A DNA stretch of 64,000 nt, taken from Cannabis sativa (taxonomy: Eukaryota; Streptophyta; Magnoliopsida; Rosales; Cannabaceae). The notes under the pieces were generated by a model, which saw nothing but the letters and a program-made list of their open reading frames with translations, was not told the DNA's origin and did no database searches. Shown one piece after another: positions 35,898-47,906 of this stretch. Each line of letters starts with the position of its first letter. Position 1 is the first letter of the stretch. Location of the stretch: contig NC_083601.1 in NCBI RefSeq assembly GCF_029168945.1, forward strand, positions 72,839,595-72,903,594, written 5' to 3'. The position numbers and the translations under genes were made by a program.

Positions 35898-36077
35898 AAG
35901 CTAAGTAAAACATCCTGACCCGAAGGGCAGGTCAAGCTAAGTAAAACATCCTGACCCAAAGGGCAGGTTAAGCTAAGTAAAATATCCTGACCCAAAGGGC
36001 AGGTCAAGCTAAGTAAAACATCCTGACCCAAAGGGCAGGTTAAGCTAAGTAAAATATCCTGACCCAAAGGGCAGGTC
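35898..36077. repeat. Five tandem 36-bp repeats with hairpin core
   Basis: Five head-to-tail copies of a 36-bp unit 'AAGCTAAGTAAAACATCC' + 'TGACCCRAAGGGCAGGTY'. Each has an imperfect hairpin CCTG-A-CCC-(G/A)AA-GGG-CAGG. Degenerate single copies follow (about 36112-36135, 36206-36230, 36241-36258). The array lies just past the pol end (+) and just past the 3' end of the antisense gene (-). Because 36 is a multiple of three, a spurious open frame with a 12-residue repeat appears on the minus strand. A transcript-end function is inference. Confidence 0.85.
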
Positions 36078-36392
36078 ATAAACATGCGCAAAAAATAAAA
36101 GGCGTAAGTATGAAATCCTGAGCCAAAGGACAGGTTGAAATATATAAAGTGTGGAGAAAAGATCGCACATATATATATAAAAAAAAATATATATATAATA
36201 AAATATCCTAACCCGAAGGTTAGGTCATACACATATAAATGGCCCGGGGACAGGCCTTAAATTGTCTCCCCTTTAAATAAAGGCTGCCGCCTGTAAGTAA
36301 ACTGTTCTAAGGCAGCAGCAAATATGTACAAAGAAAAAAAAAAAAAGAGTTATGAAAAGAACGGGTACAATCTGGGTCAATAATAGGGCAGC

Positions 36393-39300
36393 TCAGTCAG
36401 CCCGTGGCGGAAGACGAGGTCCGATCCGTGCCTCAAGCTCAGCATCAAGTCTCTTCTTCTTCTCCCGAAATTTGGCAATCATGTCCTCGGGTTTGGGATA
36501 GAAAGAAAGCTTGATGCTCTGATCGTTGGTGGCCCAAGCCATGTAGACACCATCATCAAAGCGCTTCGGGCACCGGGCGCAGGAGACGGGAGAAAGGAGC
36601 TCGGCCCTCTTGGCCTTCCTAATAGACTGATCCTTATAGTCCCGAAGCTCCTTCAACTCCGCAGCCAGAGCGGCCTTGGATTCAATATCCGACTGGTGAG
36701 TCTCCTCTAGAGACTTCACCTTGGCGGCCATTTCGTCCAAAGCCTCCCTGGCCTCCCGAAGGTCCCGCCTGGCCTTCTCGGCAGCCTCAGTTTGAGCCCT
36801 CAACTCCTCCTGATGATGGGCCTCCATCCTGCCTCTCCGCTGGGCCTCGGCCTGGATCATGTCCTCCGCCTGAGCCTCCCTCCGGATGGCCTCCTCCTCC
36901 CTGGCCTTGGCCCTCTCTTCCTTAGCCTTGGCCGCAGCCTCCTGGCGTTCGGCGGCCTCCGGGTAGATCAGCCTCTCCGCAAAGGTCTTGAAGGACCTTC
37001 TTGACGTCGTTCATGTCCCCAAAATCGGACAGAGCGAAGCCATGGCTTATAATGTTCTTGGAGAGGCGACCCGCCTCAGCTGCAAGCTGAGCCATAATGG
37101 GATGTAAGGAAAAATTCCTCAAAGGAAGAAAACAAAATACAAACACCAAAAAGGAAACGTAAGAAATTGCAAAGTACTTACCACTGTGAGGGAATGGCTG
37201 AGGTCCTGGACTTGGAAGATAGAGTTCAGGGAAGCACAAGTGGCAAACCGCTTGGGCGCACAGCGTGTAAGCTGAGAGGCGAACTCACCGGTCATTTCCG
37301 CAGCAAAAGGAGCCAGAGTGGGCCCAAGGAGGGGACGGAACCAGTCTGCCAAAGGATCCAGGTTGAGGTTCCACGGATCATGATATTCCGGGTGGTTAAT
37401 GCTCGCCTCAACCTCCGCCCGCAGGATCCTCCTAAGGGCCTCCACATCGGCGTATCCCCGGGAGTACTCGTCCATAGCGTAGTTGTGCTTGGCTATGCGA
37501 AGCTCCTGCCTCGCCTCATCCCCCGGAATCGGGGTAAGCTCAATGCGAGGAGGAGCAGGATTTTCCTCCATCGGGGACACCCCGCCGTCTAGGCCATGAG
37601 CGGGAGTGTCGGCCCTCCGAGGCCTCTTCGGCTCGTCTTGGGCAATCATCTTGCCCTTGCGCTTGCGGATCAGAGCCACTTCTGACTCCTCCTCGTCCTC
37701 CTCTGCTACCACTGGGAGAGCTTGAGGGTCTCCAGCACCCTCGGCGGCTTCCTCCGAGAAGTCCCATCCTTTCCCCTGGCCTTCTCCCGGAAGCACCTCC
37801 TCGTCATCCACCAAGTCGATGGTTTCGGGAGGAGCGCCGGAAGAAACCTTCGAGGAAGGGGCCGGGGGAGAGGGGGTGAAAGCCGGAGGAGCCACCGGAG
37901 TATGGACCCCAGCCAGCCGTTCCAGGATGGCATCCATGGAGGTACCTGTTCCATTAAAACAAGCAAGTGTTAAAAGTCCGTGAGAAACTACTTGCAAAAA
38001 GGCGCAGTAAATAAACTACTCCTACCCGGACTCCCTAGTTCGGCCCTAGCAAAGTCCTGAACTTTAATGCTGGCAGCATCATCTCCAAGGTAACTGTCCG
38101 AGGGCCGAAACCAGCTGGACGCTATGTAAGCCGACGGACCTAAGGGAATAGGTTCCGGAGGGCCGGGGCCCATCCGGGACCGACCTAGATAATCTCCTAA
38201 GTTTGTAAAATAAAACTCCTTCAAATGATCCCCCCACCGGGTCGACGGCATCTTAAACCTACGTAGACGCTCGTCGAACCCTATGGGCCTACGACTGGTA
38301 TATTCATCAACAGAAGGGACATATTGAATTATCAAAGGAGACTTACCACCAGCACCAGAAGTGCTAGCACCGGGAGCGCCCGAGTTTGGTTCGGGGACTG
38401 AAGGCTGAGGCCGGGAAGTCTGGTTCTCGGAAGAACCTTCAAGACGAAGAGGTCCCCCGGCGGAAGGACCTCCAATCTCTTCTTGAAGAATCTTGTCAAA
38501 AAATTTTGCCTCGGACTTCCCGCCGATGGCTTGGCTCCTCCGCACCACCGGGCTCCCCACACGGAGCCCTCTCCCAGAGGCAGCCTGGGCACTGGAATAC
38601 GCCTTCTCCTGGGCCTTCCGGTAGAGATAATCTTGGTACTTCTTCTCTGCCGTAGCAATAAGCTCATCCCGGAAGGCCTTCTCCGCGACTGGCGCCCTCA
38701 CGTTAGGGCAGATAACCTTGGAAAGGTTGGAGTCATCCACGGATTGGTGAGAAAGGATAAGTTTGGCCTTTCTGCAATTCTCCGTGGTGACCAAGCCCCC
38801 GACGTCAAGATCGGCATGGTCGTAAGAGGCGAAGGCTTGGGCCCTTCGAAGGAACGCCTGGGTGGTGAGCGTCCGCTGGTAAGGTGGGATCCGCACCCAC
38901 TCCGTGAGCAGCTCCGGATGGTCCACGGCCCTAAAACCGGAGGAGAAGAAAAATCGGTGGCGGTACTCCTTAACATGAGTCTGCCTATTATACGGAACCA
39001 CCCCTTCGTTAGCAGGGTGGATCCGGAACCCATAAAAGCCGTCCTTAAGTTTGTCCCCTTTCTTGGGGACGGATACAAGTTCGTAAAAATACAAAATTTC
39101 CGCCGGGCTGGGAGACCCCCAGCCGCGTGCGGCATAAAAAATAAATAAGCCTGAGAGCAGGCGGTATGCTTGAGGAATAAGTTGGTATGGCGCAAGGCCG
39201 ACAAAAACAAGAAAATCAACAAAATAGTCCTGGAGCGGGAGCATTGCGCCGGCCATCAGATGGGTCTGACTCCAAGCCCCGAAGCCATCATAGTTAAGGT

Positions 39301-39544
39301 TGGGTGTCTCCGAGTCACGAGGAGGCCGGTGGAAAGTCCCTGAGGTAGAGGGTTTGATTCCAGCCACGTTAATGATGTTCTCCAGCTGGTGAGGGCAGGT
39401 CAGGGTCGATCGAAGCTCGGCCGCCTCCCAGCCAGTGGCGCGGGACTTGTACCCTTCCTGGGCAACAGGTCCCAGAGAAACCTCCTCCAGGGTAGCAATA
39501 CTCTTCCCCTTCTTCTTCGAGGACTTTGAGCCAGAAGCAGACAT
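36393..39544 (-). CDS. Spliced antisense gene of the Tat element (putative gypsy-type transposon protein)
   Basis: On the minus strand the ATG at 39544 opens exon 1 (39544-38026), followed by exon 2 (37945-37182) and exon 3 (37086-36393). All introns are GT-AG and phases agree. The predicted length is about 990 aa. Residues about 85-200 (LPLQDYFVDFLVFVGLAPYQL, AYRLLSGLFIFYAARGWGSP, EILYFYEL) match the plant family annotated as 'putative gypsy-type transposon' domain (PF04195-like). The middle is Pro/Ser-rich and acidic, with a KRKGK basic patch. The C-terminal ~200 residues are an Ala/Glu/Arg coiled coil ending in ARIGPRLPPRAD. The frame of exon 3 slips by one base near 36985, so this copy may be broken. 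A 5' UTR intron (donor 39964, acceptor 39553) and a TATA box upstream suggest it is an independent gene. The function is unknown. Confidence 0.75.
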
Positions 39545-40162
39545 GATATGCTCTGAGAAAAACGAAAAGAAAAAACCCAGCAGTTAGGCCCCATATCAAA
39601 CCCTAAACCAGAAAAAAGGGAGTGGGGGTCCCCTAACCGCTGGAAAGAGGCCCCCTCCGGACACGTGTCATCTGGGAAACTCGAAAGAGAATCCCTGAAC
39701 AAGTGTCGGGTGCAGTAAAATAACAGTAAAAGCGGTTTTGCAAAAAGGAAAAGAAAAGGTCTTCCTATGCCCTAAGCAAATGCTAAACGAAGGATACACG
39801 GCCTTCTTCAAACAAAACTGTACGACTACTACTACTACAGTGAAACGTAAGAGTAGGACTCAAAGAGCTCAAACACTCACACTCCAGAAATCTCTGAGTA
39901 CGAACCCAGAAAACAAACAAAATAAATGTAAGCATGCTAGAGTCTAAAGATTCGAAGAACTTACAGTTGATTGTTGAACCGGGGGTACTGGGAATGATTG
40001 AGCGAGAGTTGAGAAGCACTGGTGAAATCGAACACTGGAAGATTACAGAAAATGTTCAAGTGTTAAGGCGGTTTGTGCTACTTTGAGGAAATTTTCTCTC
40101 TGAGAAATTCAAGCAAAAATGGTAAGGAATGGAAAGTAACCAAAATGAAGGAAAGGTGGTGG

Positions 40163-40170
40163 CTTTTATA
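40163..40170 (-). promoter_or_regulatory. TATA box of the antisense gene
   Basis: The minus strand reads GCCTATAAAAGCCACC about 620 bp upstream of the antisense ATG. It lies outside the LTR, about 430 bp inside the right end. Transcription would start near 40135 and run through the UTR intron (39964-39553) to the ATG at 39544. Confidence 0.6.
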
Positions 40171-40587
40171 GGCAAAAATGCATGAGGAACAGGCGTCTTC
40201 ACCTACCAATCGTACGGATAGGGAAGCAAGCGATTCGAATTCCCAACAGATCAACGGGCCAGATCAATCCGCCATTAAGGCGGTGCAAACGTTTGAGTAT
40301 CCGTCTGACACCATCAATGCGCCGCATCAATCAGGGGGCGTAAAACGAATCGACCTCTGCAAAAGTGAATCACTGCATTTAATGCCATTATTAGGCACAC
40401 CTTCACGCGCCCCACGTCGTATCGTAAGACCGAGGAAGCGGCTGGAAACATTCCTACGAACAACGTAGTATCGCATTAAATAACCTCATTTAATGTGTCC
40501 CCCACGCGCTCGAGACTCGAGCTGGGGAAACGAGGAGTCAACTGGAGATACTTGGACAAGCCTTGGTTTATTTTTACTAAATAAACA

Positions 40588-40603
40588 AGGCTTGGGGGGT
40601 AAA
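40588..40603 (+). promoter_or_regulatory. Polypurine tract of the Tat element
   Basis: AGGCTTGGGGGGTAAA sits directly before the 3' LTR. Confidence 0.7.
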
Positions 40604-41385
40604 TGTTGCTCCTAAAATCGCCCAATATACGTGGACCAGTCAGGAAGGGACACGTGGATCAAATTACTTGAGAGAGAACTGCTAAGTCCTTGTATGACAC
40701 CAGGAAGCGTTATTCAAATGGGTCCCGGAAGATGCACCCGGAGTACAAGGTACTCCCGGAAGCGAACATGGCTCAAAGGCACTCCGGGATGTGTCAGGTC
40801 TCTCCCGAGACATCAAGTCGCATTTAATGCTGCATGGGAGGAAGCGTGTTGGGACTGTACACGCAATAAAGTCCGACTAAGACATCCCCCAAACAGCAGC
40901 GCTACAGTAATGATCATTTAAGTCTAGCGACGGCTACTCTGCGAAGAGTCACGTCAATCATAAGACAAAAAGGACATTCTCCATAAAAACCCTACAGCAC
41001 CTAGGGATTTGACCATGCATCACCCATGGTCTATTCATCGGAAATGCCCAACTTTATGGATACTTACAGACACATGTGTAAGTACAATTCTAGGGATTGC
41101 CCCCCTAAAACACTATAAATACCCCGTCAAAGCTCATTTAATGGGGTCGGAGAATCTTGGCTGCTTAAGAGCAAACAGAGAAAAAACTCGCCAAGAACAT
41201 TCTTTGTATTAAAGAGAGAAATATTCTCCCAAGTGTAAGATCTGTATTAAAGACATCCATAAATATCAGTGGCTCGTGGACTAAGGCTCATTAACGCCCC
41301 AACCACGTAAAAAGTCTTCGTCTCGCTTTCTTATAGCTCACTATTATATTCGTATTTTATTAGTTGCCGAAAATCTCGGTCAACA
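40604..41385 (+). repeat. 3' LTR of the Tat element
   Basis: The 782-bp LTR is nearly identical to the 5' LTR, with a handful of differences (e.g. around 40873-40882). It ends CAACA and is followed by the GGTGT duplication. Confidence 0.93.
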
Positions 41386-41390
41386 GGTGT

Positions 41391-42400
41391 GATTTTCTAT
41401 AATATTTATTAAAATAAAACAAGCAAAATCCAATATTAAATTGCATCAATATCGATCTTACACATCACATAAGTGTTAGGCTTTAACATTTCTCTTTTTT
41501 TATATATTTTTTTTCTAACCAAAATCTAATTTCCAAACATAACTTTATGCAACTAAAATCTATGTGAGAGATGTACAAAATAAAACTCATTTTAAATATA
41601 TTATGACACTTTTGACTTTTTAAAATACTTGTTGCTTACAAAATTAGCTCAACGAGCACCTATTCATATTAGATTAAAACGTGGTAAGGAACCAATGTAA
41701 ATAGGGTGAAAGCTAGCCTAAAATTGTGAAAAACATGAGAAAAGAAAGATAAGCTTGACAAATAAGCAAATAAGCTGACAAAAACAATGTGATATCAATA
41801 AAAGGTGAATTTCAGTTGGATTTTTCAACTTTTCAATATCTTTTACACCCCCCTTACAAACTTTATTTGTAATTGTATGTCATTCCATAAAAATCTATAC
41901 ATAAATTATTGAGAAATATTAAGAAAATTCTTTTTGCTACTTTATTTTACTGTTTTTTTATAGCTTTGCCAAAAGAAAAACACTTTTTATATGAATATTT
42001 CGTGACATAAATATTTAAGTTTAACTTCCCGTTGCAAATAAATAACTAAGTTATATTTTTGGAATTTTTGTAGGTACCTGATAGTTAAGTGTTGATAATT
42101 CTTGATTGGTCCAATCATTAAATTTTTATTTTTCTTTAAAAAAAATAATTTAAATATACCAAGAAGAAAATGACACGTAGATAATGACTTAATATTTAAC
42201 CGTTAAATAAATTCTAAAAATTTAACTTATGTATTATTACCGTAAAAAGTTAAAACTTAATATTTATTTGCAACTAATAATTAAATTAAGTATTTTATGA
42301 CGCAAATTACTCTTTTATATAAATATATTCACCACCACCACCCCTCTTTTGGCCAGGCGATATCACATCTAGCAACACCACCAACAAAGTATCATACTAA
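41391..42400. other. AT-rich intergenic DNA
   Basis: No gene or recognisable repeat is seen between the Tat element and the first hAT element. Confidence 0.55.
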
Positions 42401-42408
42401 TATTTGTC

Positions 42409-43077
42409 CAGGGCCGGCCAGAGGGTGGGGCAGCCAGGGCCTCGGCCCCAGGCCCTACAATTTTGGAGGTCCCGAAAAAATTAAAATTGATATATATACA
42501 CATATAAAAAATATATAATATATAAATATTTAACTTATTAAAGTACATGAAAAATGTATAGCACAATTTGTAAGTGAGTTTTTTATTAGCCTTGAGGTCA
42601 AGGGTTCGGCTCCTTCATTTTTTAGGCTTTTAGTTATTTATGAAAAACTGTATAAAAAATGTCTTTTAGTTATTTGTGAAAGGCCTAGCATTTCAAAAAT
42701 AAAAAAAATAACAATATTATAACTTAAAGTATTTATATTAGACTATATAAAAAATGATTGAAGTTCTTTTTTTTTTTTAAATATTATCGTACATTTTTTT
42801 ATGATACTATTAATAATATATTTATTATTATTTTTTTAAAATATATATATAATTTAAACACATTCTTTTTTTTTTTTTCAAATGTGTTAAAATATATAAA
42901 ATTTTAATAGAGATGTTCTTAGTAATTAAATATTACTTGATCGAATTAGTTTACATTGCAAACAATTATTTATTACATAGAGATAAAAGAATTAAAATTG
43001 ATATTGTGTCAAAATTTATTTTAATTTTATAAAAAAAAGTCTCATTTCAAATTTCGCCCTAGGCCTCTCATGCCCTG
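42409..43077. mobile_element. Non-autonomous hAT element with 8-bp TSD
   Basis: The element starts CAGGGCCGGCC and ends TGCCCTG, with an exact 8-bp duplication TATTTGTC at 42401-42408 and 43078-43085. The terminal CAGGGC...GCCCTG repeats and 8-bp TSD identify the hAT superfamily. The 5' 80 bp are GC-rich (CCTCGGCCCCAGGCCC); the interior is AT-rich with no transposase. Length is 669 bp. Confidence 0.88.
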
Positions 43078-43105
43078 TATTTGTCTATGAAAGCTATAAT
43101 ATAAG

Positions 43106-43872
43106 TAGAGATGGAAATTGGGCGGTTAATGTACGGGGAATGCAATCCCCGCCCCCATCCCCGCTATCTATTTATATCTCCATCCCCGCCCCATCCCCGT
43201 CTAATAACCAACGGATTCAGGGTAGGGGAATACCCATCGGTTATAGGGAACCCATCGGGTATCCATTAAGGTAAAATGGAAAAAAATTAATTTAAAATTA
43301 TTGGAAAAAATAAATTAAACCAATATTCTCACAAATATTAATTATGCATTCATAATTCATAGAAGATAAAAGATAAACCTATCTAAAAAAAGCATAACCT
43401 AGTAGAAAATAAAAACCAAATAAGTCTCAAAGTTTGAAAAAAAAAACAAAAAAATCATAACCCAAGTATAAGATCATAGTCTCATACCTCTCAAGCCTCC
43501 CAACAAATTAAAAAGTAAACAAAGATGAAATTAAGATTCGAGAAGAAAATATCTTTACACATGTAATCCACAATGATCATCAGTTCACTATCGTCATTAG
43601 ATTTTCATAATTTAAGCATATGATATATAATTTTAATTATCAATCATATATATACTATATATATGTTAAGAATAAAAATGAAATTATATATATTTATATC
43701 GGGGTCGGATATGGTGCGGATAGTATTATCCCCGCCCCCGCCCCATCCCCGCTTCAGGTATTGAAATTGTCCCCCACCACCGCCCCATTAACCATCAAGA
43801 CGGGGAATTCCCACCCCATTAGGGGCGGGTCCCCACGGTTATCCATCCCCGCGGTATAAATTTTCATCTCTA
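43106..43872. mobile_element. hAT-type MITE with G/C-rich arms and 8-bp TSD
   Basis: Terminal repeats TAGAGATGGAAATT and AATTTTCATCTCTA are flanked by a perfect 8-bp duplication AATATAAG (43098-43105 and 43873-43880). The subterminal arms are rich in CCCCGCCCC / GGGGATGG motifs (43140-43260 and 43700-43855), in inverted orientation. The middle is AT-rich and noncoding. It lies 28 bp from the previous hAT element. Confidence 0.9.
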
Positions 43873-44029
43873 AATATAAGTGAGATCAAACAAGCAACTA
43901 TTACTTAAATATCAATGATGTCAAACAAAGCAACTATTGCTCTAACTATTTATTAGAATAATACTAAAAAAAAAAAACTTTTACAAAAAGATCAATCCAA
44001 ACAAAACATGAGTAAAGTAACAGTAATTT

Positions 44030-45701
44030 CTAAGAAATTGGTAGACCAACAATTTCCCTAAACTCCAATCTCCTAGTCTCATTATAAAACGTTCTGTACT
44101 TATTAGGCCAATAAGTTAACCAAATCCACCCTCTTATTTCCCACTCCATAGTTTTTCCCATGGCGGCCTTGTCCACCTTCCATAACACACTCTCCCTATA
44201 CTCATCGCCCGCGAAAACCACTCCTCCTTGCCTCGTAAATGGCCTGTAGGCGCTTGAGTATCTGTGTTTGAACCACGATTTCGGGTTTAGCAAAGCAAAC
44301 TTGGAGGGTTTCGAAGAAAATACCTCTCTTCCGTCCACACTATCATGGAGGTACCAGTTCAAGTTTCCACTGTTACCGTACACTGATTGCTCGAACTTCC
44401 ATGGCTTCAGGGTCATCGTCATTGTCTCTCCGGCTGATACCCTGAGACCCAAGTAAGGATTTGGGGGCTCGAATCCGGCTTCTATGCTTCTCTCTACCCC
44501 GATTTCTCTTGCTGGGTTTTCAGAGGATTTGCTCACCGATACGCTTAGTACGTTGTTTTGCTGAATTGGGGTTAGCTGTAAAGATATTCGAGATGGGAAG
44601 TGCTTTTCTGTTGACCCAACTCCTCGTTCTGCCATTAGTGTATCGCTCACAAGCTTGATCACATCACATCTGTCAGGGAATGAAAGAAAAAATAAAAGAA
44701 AGAAACGAATGCCCATTAATTTGTTGCGAAGATTATTGATTTATTCTCGTGTATTGTTATATATATGTACGGTACCTTATGTTGTCAATATTAACCATGA
44801 TCCCGACCCAGGTTTCTTGAGGTATGACTCTGTAGTTGAACTGAATCACACCTTCCAATTGGTGGTAATCGAGAGAGAATTGAAGCTTTTCATCAGCCGA
44901 AGGAGCACTATTATTACTCGAGCTCTCGAGATTCATGGCTATGAGAGGACAGTACAGTTGAACTTTCCATAACCCCAATGTTGAAATAGCATAAGAGAAG
45001 AGTGGCGAGGGTGTTTTCAGGGAGCTGCCGCGGCGAGTGGATTGCACCTCCGATATCCAATTGGTTATGGCAAGGTTTATGGAGCGCATCCACTTCTCTT
45101 CTAAGTTCGACCCCAGAAGTTTCATGAGCAATTTGGTTGCTCTTCTTGATTGGCATTTGGCCAAGGTGTTCCTAAGAGTGTTTAGACAATCTGATCGGAG
45201 ATCAACTGGAGTTTCATAGATGCAAATGAGGAAAAAGAGAGTTTGAAAAGCAAGGTTAAAGATTTCTCTAACTTCGGGAATGGAATCTACTCTTTGGAAC
45301 TTGATGGAGTTGTTGCTGTTGTTTGAGCCATAGCGAAGGACTTCTTCAATGAGATTAACCAATAGAGACAATATGGCCTCTTCACTTAGCAACTTAAGTG
45401 AATTATTTGAGCTGAAGTTAACTGGTTTTGAGGTCCAAAGATAGATAGGAAGGTTGAAACTTGCAACAATGGCGAAACAAAGAGTTGGGTTTTGGTTGGT
45501 TTTTGATATGGTGAGATTGAGTGATGGTTGATTTGAAGCTGATGAAGAACTTAAACATAAGGAAATACAAGTTGTTCGCCATTGATTAACTGGTGGAAGG
45601 TTCTGAATCCAGGAAAATACATCGGGAAAGGCAGAAGCTACAGCCATATCTCTGTTTTTTCTTGGTAAAAGGGCTTGAGTTTTGAAGCAATGCATCGCCA
45701 T
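44030..45701 (-). CDS. Conserved plant protein of unknown function
   Basis: Two exons on the minus strand, 45701-44776 and 44669-44030, join in frame (phase 2) to give 521 aa. No domain is recognised with confidence. Visible features: a hydrophobic stretch in exon 1 (FNLAFQTLFFLICIYE, about residue 160), a Ser/Asn-rich segment, and a conserved-looking C-terminal region (MTLKPWKFEQSVYGNSGNLN, SWFKHRYSSAYRPFTRQGGVVFAGDEY, EWEIRGWIWLTYWPN). The latter resembles an uncharacterised plant family I recall only vaguely. The start could be Met1 or Met19 (MAVASAFPDVFSWIQNLPP), since residues 1-18 are not obviously conserved. There is no signal peptide or catalytic motif. Both frames are intact over 1.5 kb, arguing for a real, constrained gene. 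Confidence 0.85.
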
Positions 45702-47906
45702 ATTTAAAGACTTTTTTCTTCTTTTCCATGATGGAAGAGTGTAGCCTAGATTCTGGCTACTTAGAAAAGATGAGTTTAGAAGTCAAAAAGCAAAAAATTC
45801 GTTACATAACTTATATGATTGGGGTTGAGAGAGAGAGAGAGGAGAATTTAAGTAGATGGAAAGTTGTACAAGAAAACAAATCAATGCATATTTGCTCAAA
45901 GCTAAAATGAGATATGATTGATTCCCAACCAACTATATACTTTTTTGAAGAATTTCGATAATGACCATTTATTCCATTGGAGAAGCATACATTAAAATAA
46001 GAGGGGAATATCAGCCTAAATGTGTGATAATAAAATTGTTGAATAGGAAACTTCATAGACTTTGGCTCTCTATTTTACATTTCCTAATCTTGCAAACATG
46101 AAACACCAAAGATGTTCATTATTACTCTTTTCTTACATTAGATTATATGATATGTGATCCTTTATTATTTGTTTTTTCCTTCTCTAGAATTGTTATCTAC
46201 AAGTTTGAAATAATAATCTATCATTAATTGGAGACCACCTGAAGATTTGCACGACACTTGTACAATCTTATTCGAAATTAATATATATAGCATGCATATT
46301 ATTGAAGACTTGAAACTTGATAGATGTTATAGCATTTTAATAAAATTAATCAAGCAATAACTTTATATGAATGTTGATTGCTTTACGTGCTAATGGTGTT
46401 AAGTACATTGTATTGTAAAATAATATACTATAGAATTAACTCTATTTAAGTATATATATATATAGATTAGCAAAAAAGTTACCTGCGAGTCACGTATACT
46501 AAATTTTATGTTAATTTTTTTATATGTTATTTGAAAGTGATACAATTAAAAATTAAAAAAAGAATATTATTAATTATTATGTGAGATTATTATTATGTGT
46601 ATCAAAATATTATAGTTTACAATGTTGTCAATTAAAAGTGAATATCGAATGCAATATATTAGTGTTTAAGAAAGCTTGATAATTTAAATATGTTCATAGT
46701 TTAATCCAAAAATAAACTAAAAATTGATGTTCCAATACTTAAAGAAATATTACTTAAATGGGTGTAAAATAAAAATAAAATTAAAAATCAATCTCTAAAT
46801 TGTTGATAATTGAATATAGCATTTGTCTAAAAATTGTAGATATGAAAACTTATGATACTCATTGGTGGATTTCAAACTTCATTTGCTTCGATAGAGACAA
46901 TAGTGTAATTTTTATATTTTGCACTTTTCATTCTAACCGGGTCCGCATATAACTGGATTGTCCATTTTTTCAGTGATAAATTGAATATGGTAGTGTCAAC
47001 AAAGCGGCGGTGTTCCTGTGATGTATTTTCATTTAAGATGATAAGATATGGTGTGCATAACTTATTTAATTAAAAAAATCAACTTATGAAAGACATGTAA
47101 AACTTTATTATTTTTTTAAAACTACACCTCTGCAATACATGTATTCTATTAGTTGGGCAGCATTACATGAAAAATATTTTTTCCACAATATCTGCGAACA
47201 TGTCAACAGATAGGCTCTTTATATTGTCATCAAGTTCAATATATACTATAACACTGTAAAATGCATAATAAGATTGTTGCTATCTTTTTTAATTTTAACT
47301 TAATTTCAATAACATCATATGTTTTGTAATATACCGTGGTGTAGGAAATTCTTCCTGGCCGCATGTTGGCTTGTCACATATAATTTTTTCCTTGCGATTG
47401 TATAAATCTTTTTTTTTTTGTCCCCATCAATTTTATATTTTTCATTTTTATCTTTATAAAATTTATATTTCTCATATTATTTTTAAATATTTTTATTTTA
47501 TCCCACTAAAATTTATACTTTTCTCAATTAAAATTATATTTTTCATTATTAGTATTCTAATTTTTTTTTGCCCTCACTTAAATATGTGACTGCCTCTACC
47601 AGTACCACTATATATACTTGTAATGTACTTGTTAAGCAAAAATTTCACATTTAGAATGTTAAAAATAAATGCAAAACATAATTTCACCTATGCCAAAATT
47701 ATAGCATAAGAGTTTATTAATTTAAATTCGACCCATTCAAGATTATAAAAATAATCTCTTAATTACAATCCTTTTATTTAAAGAAAATACCCTTTGATTC
47801 CAATTACAATGACATTAAATAATTAAAATAATTAGGGAAAATTTGGAGTGAATTTGGAATTGCAGTTGAACTCAGTCCATTTAATTAATCGAGCTGCCTA
47901 CATATC
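45702..47906. other. Upstream region of the unknown gene and AT-rich intergenic DNA
   Basis: The minus strand just upstream of the gene has a CATATAAG TATA-like site (about 45805-45813) and, above it, a CT repeat (about 45826-45841), a plausible but weak promoter. Beyond 46100 the sequence is AT-rich with T runs (47400-47590) and ATATAT tracts. No gene or element is recognised. Confidence 0.45.

Larger units (their letters stand above)
28944..41385 (+). mobile_element. Ty3/gypsy Tat-lineage LTR retrotransposon with antisense gene
   Basis: A 12.4-kb element has LTRs at 28944-29724 and 40604-41385 and a perfect 5-bp duplication GGTGT (28939-28943 and 41386-41390). The sense strand carries gag, protease, RT, RNase H, a second RNase H, and integrase, all broken. 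Downstream of pol lie a 36-bp tandem repeat and a spliced antisense gene. Dual RNase H and antisense ORFs are known traits of Tat-group (Ogre/Retand-like) elements. The LTRs differ at only a handful of positions (over 99% identity), so the insertion is young although the coding region is broken. Confidence 0.93.

Noticed and set aside
35898..36077. CRISPR-like direct repeats
   Set aside because: The 36-bp units are contiguous with no unique spacers, and the context is a plant retrotransposon.
35774..36232. Minus-strand open frame with a repeated LTCPLGQD peptide
   Set aside because: It is produced by the 36-bp tandem repeat, whose length is a multiple of three. It has no other coding support.
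42297..42518. Short open frame over GC-rich DNA
   Set aside because: It covers the TSD and 5' end of a hAT element; the composition comes from the terminal repeat.
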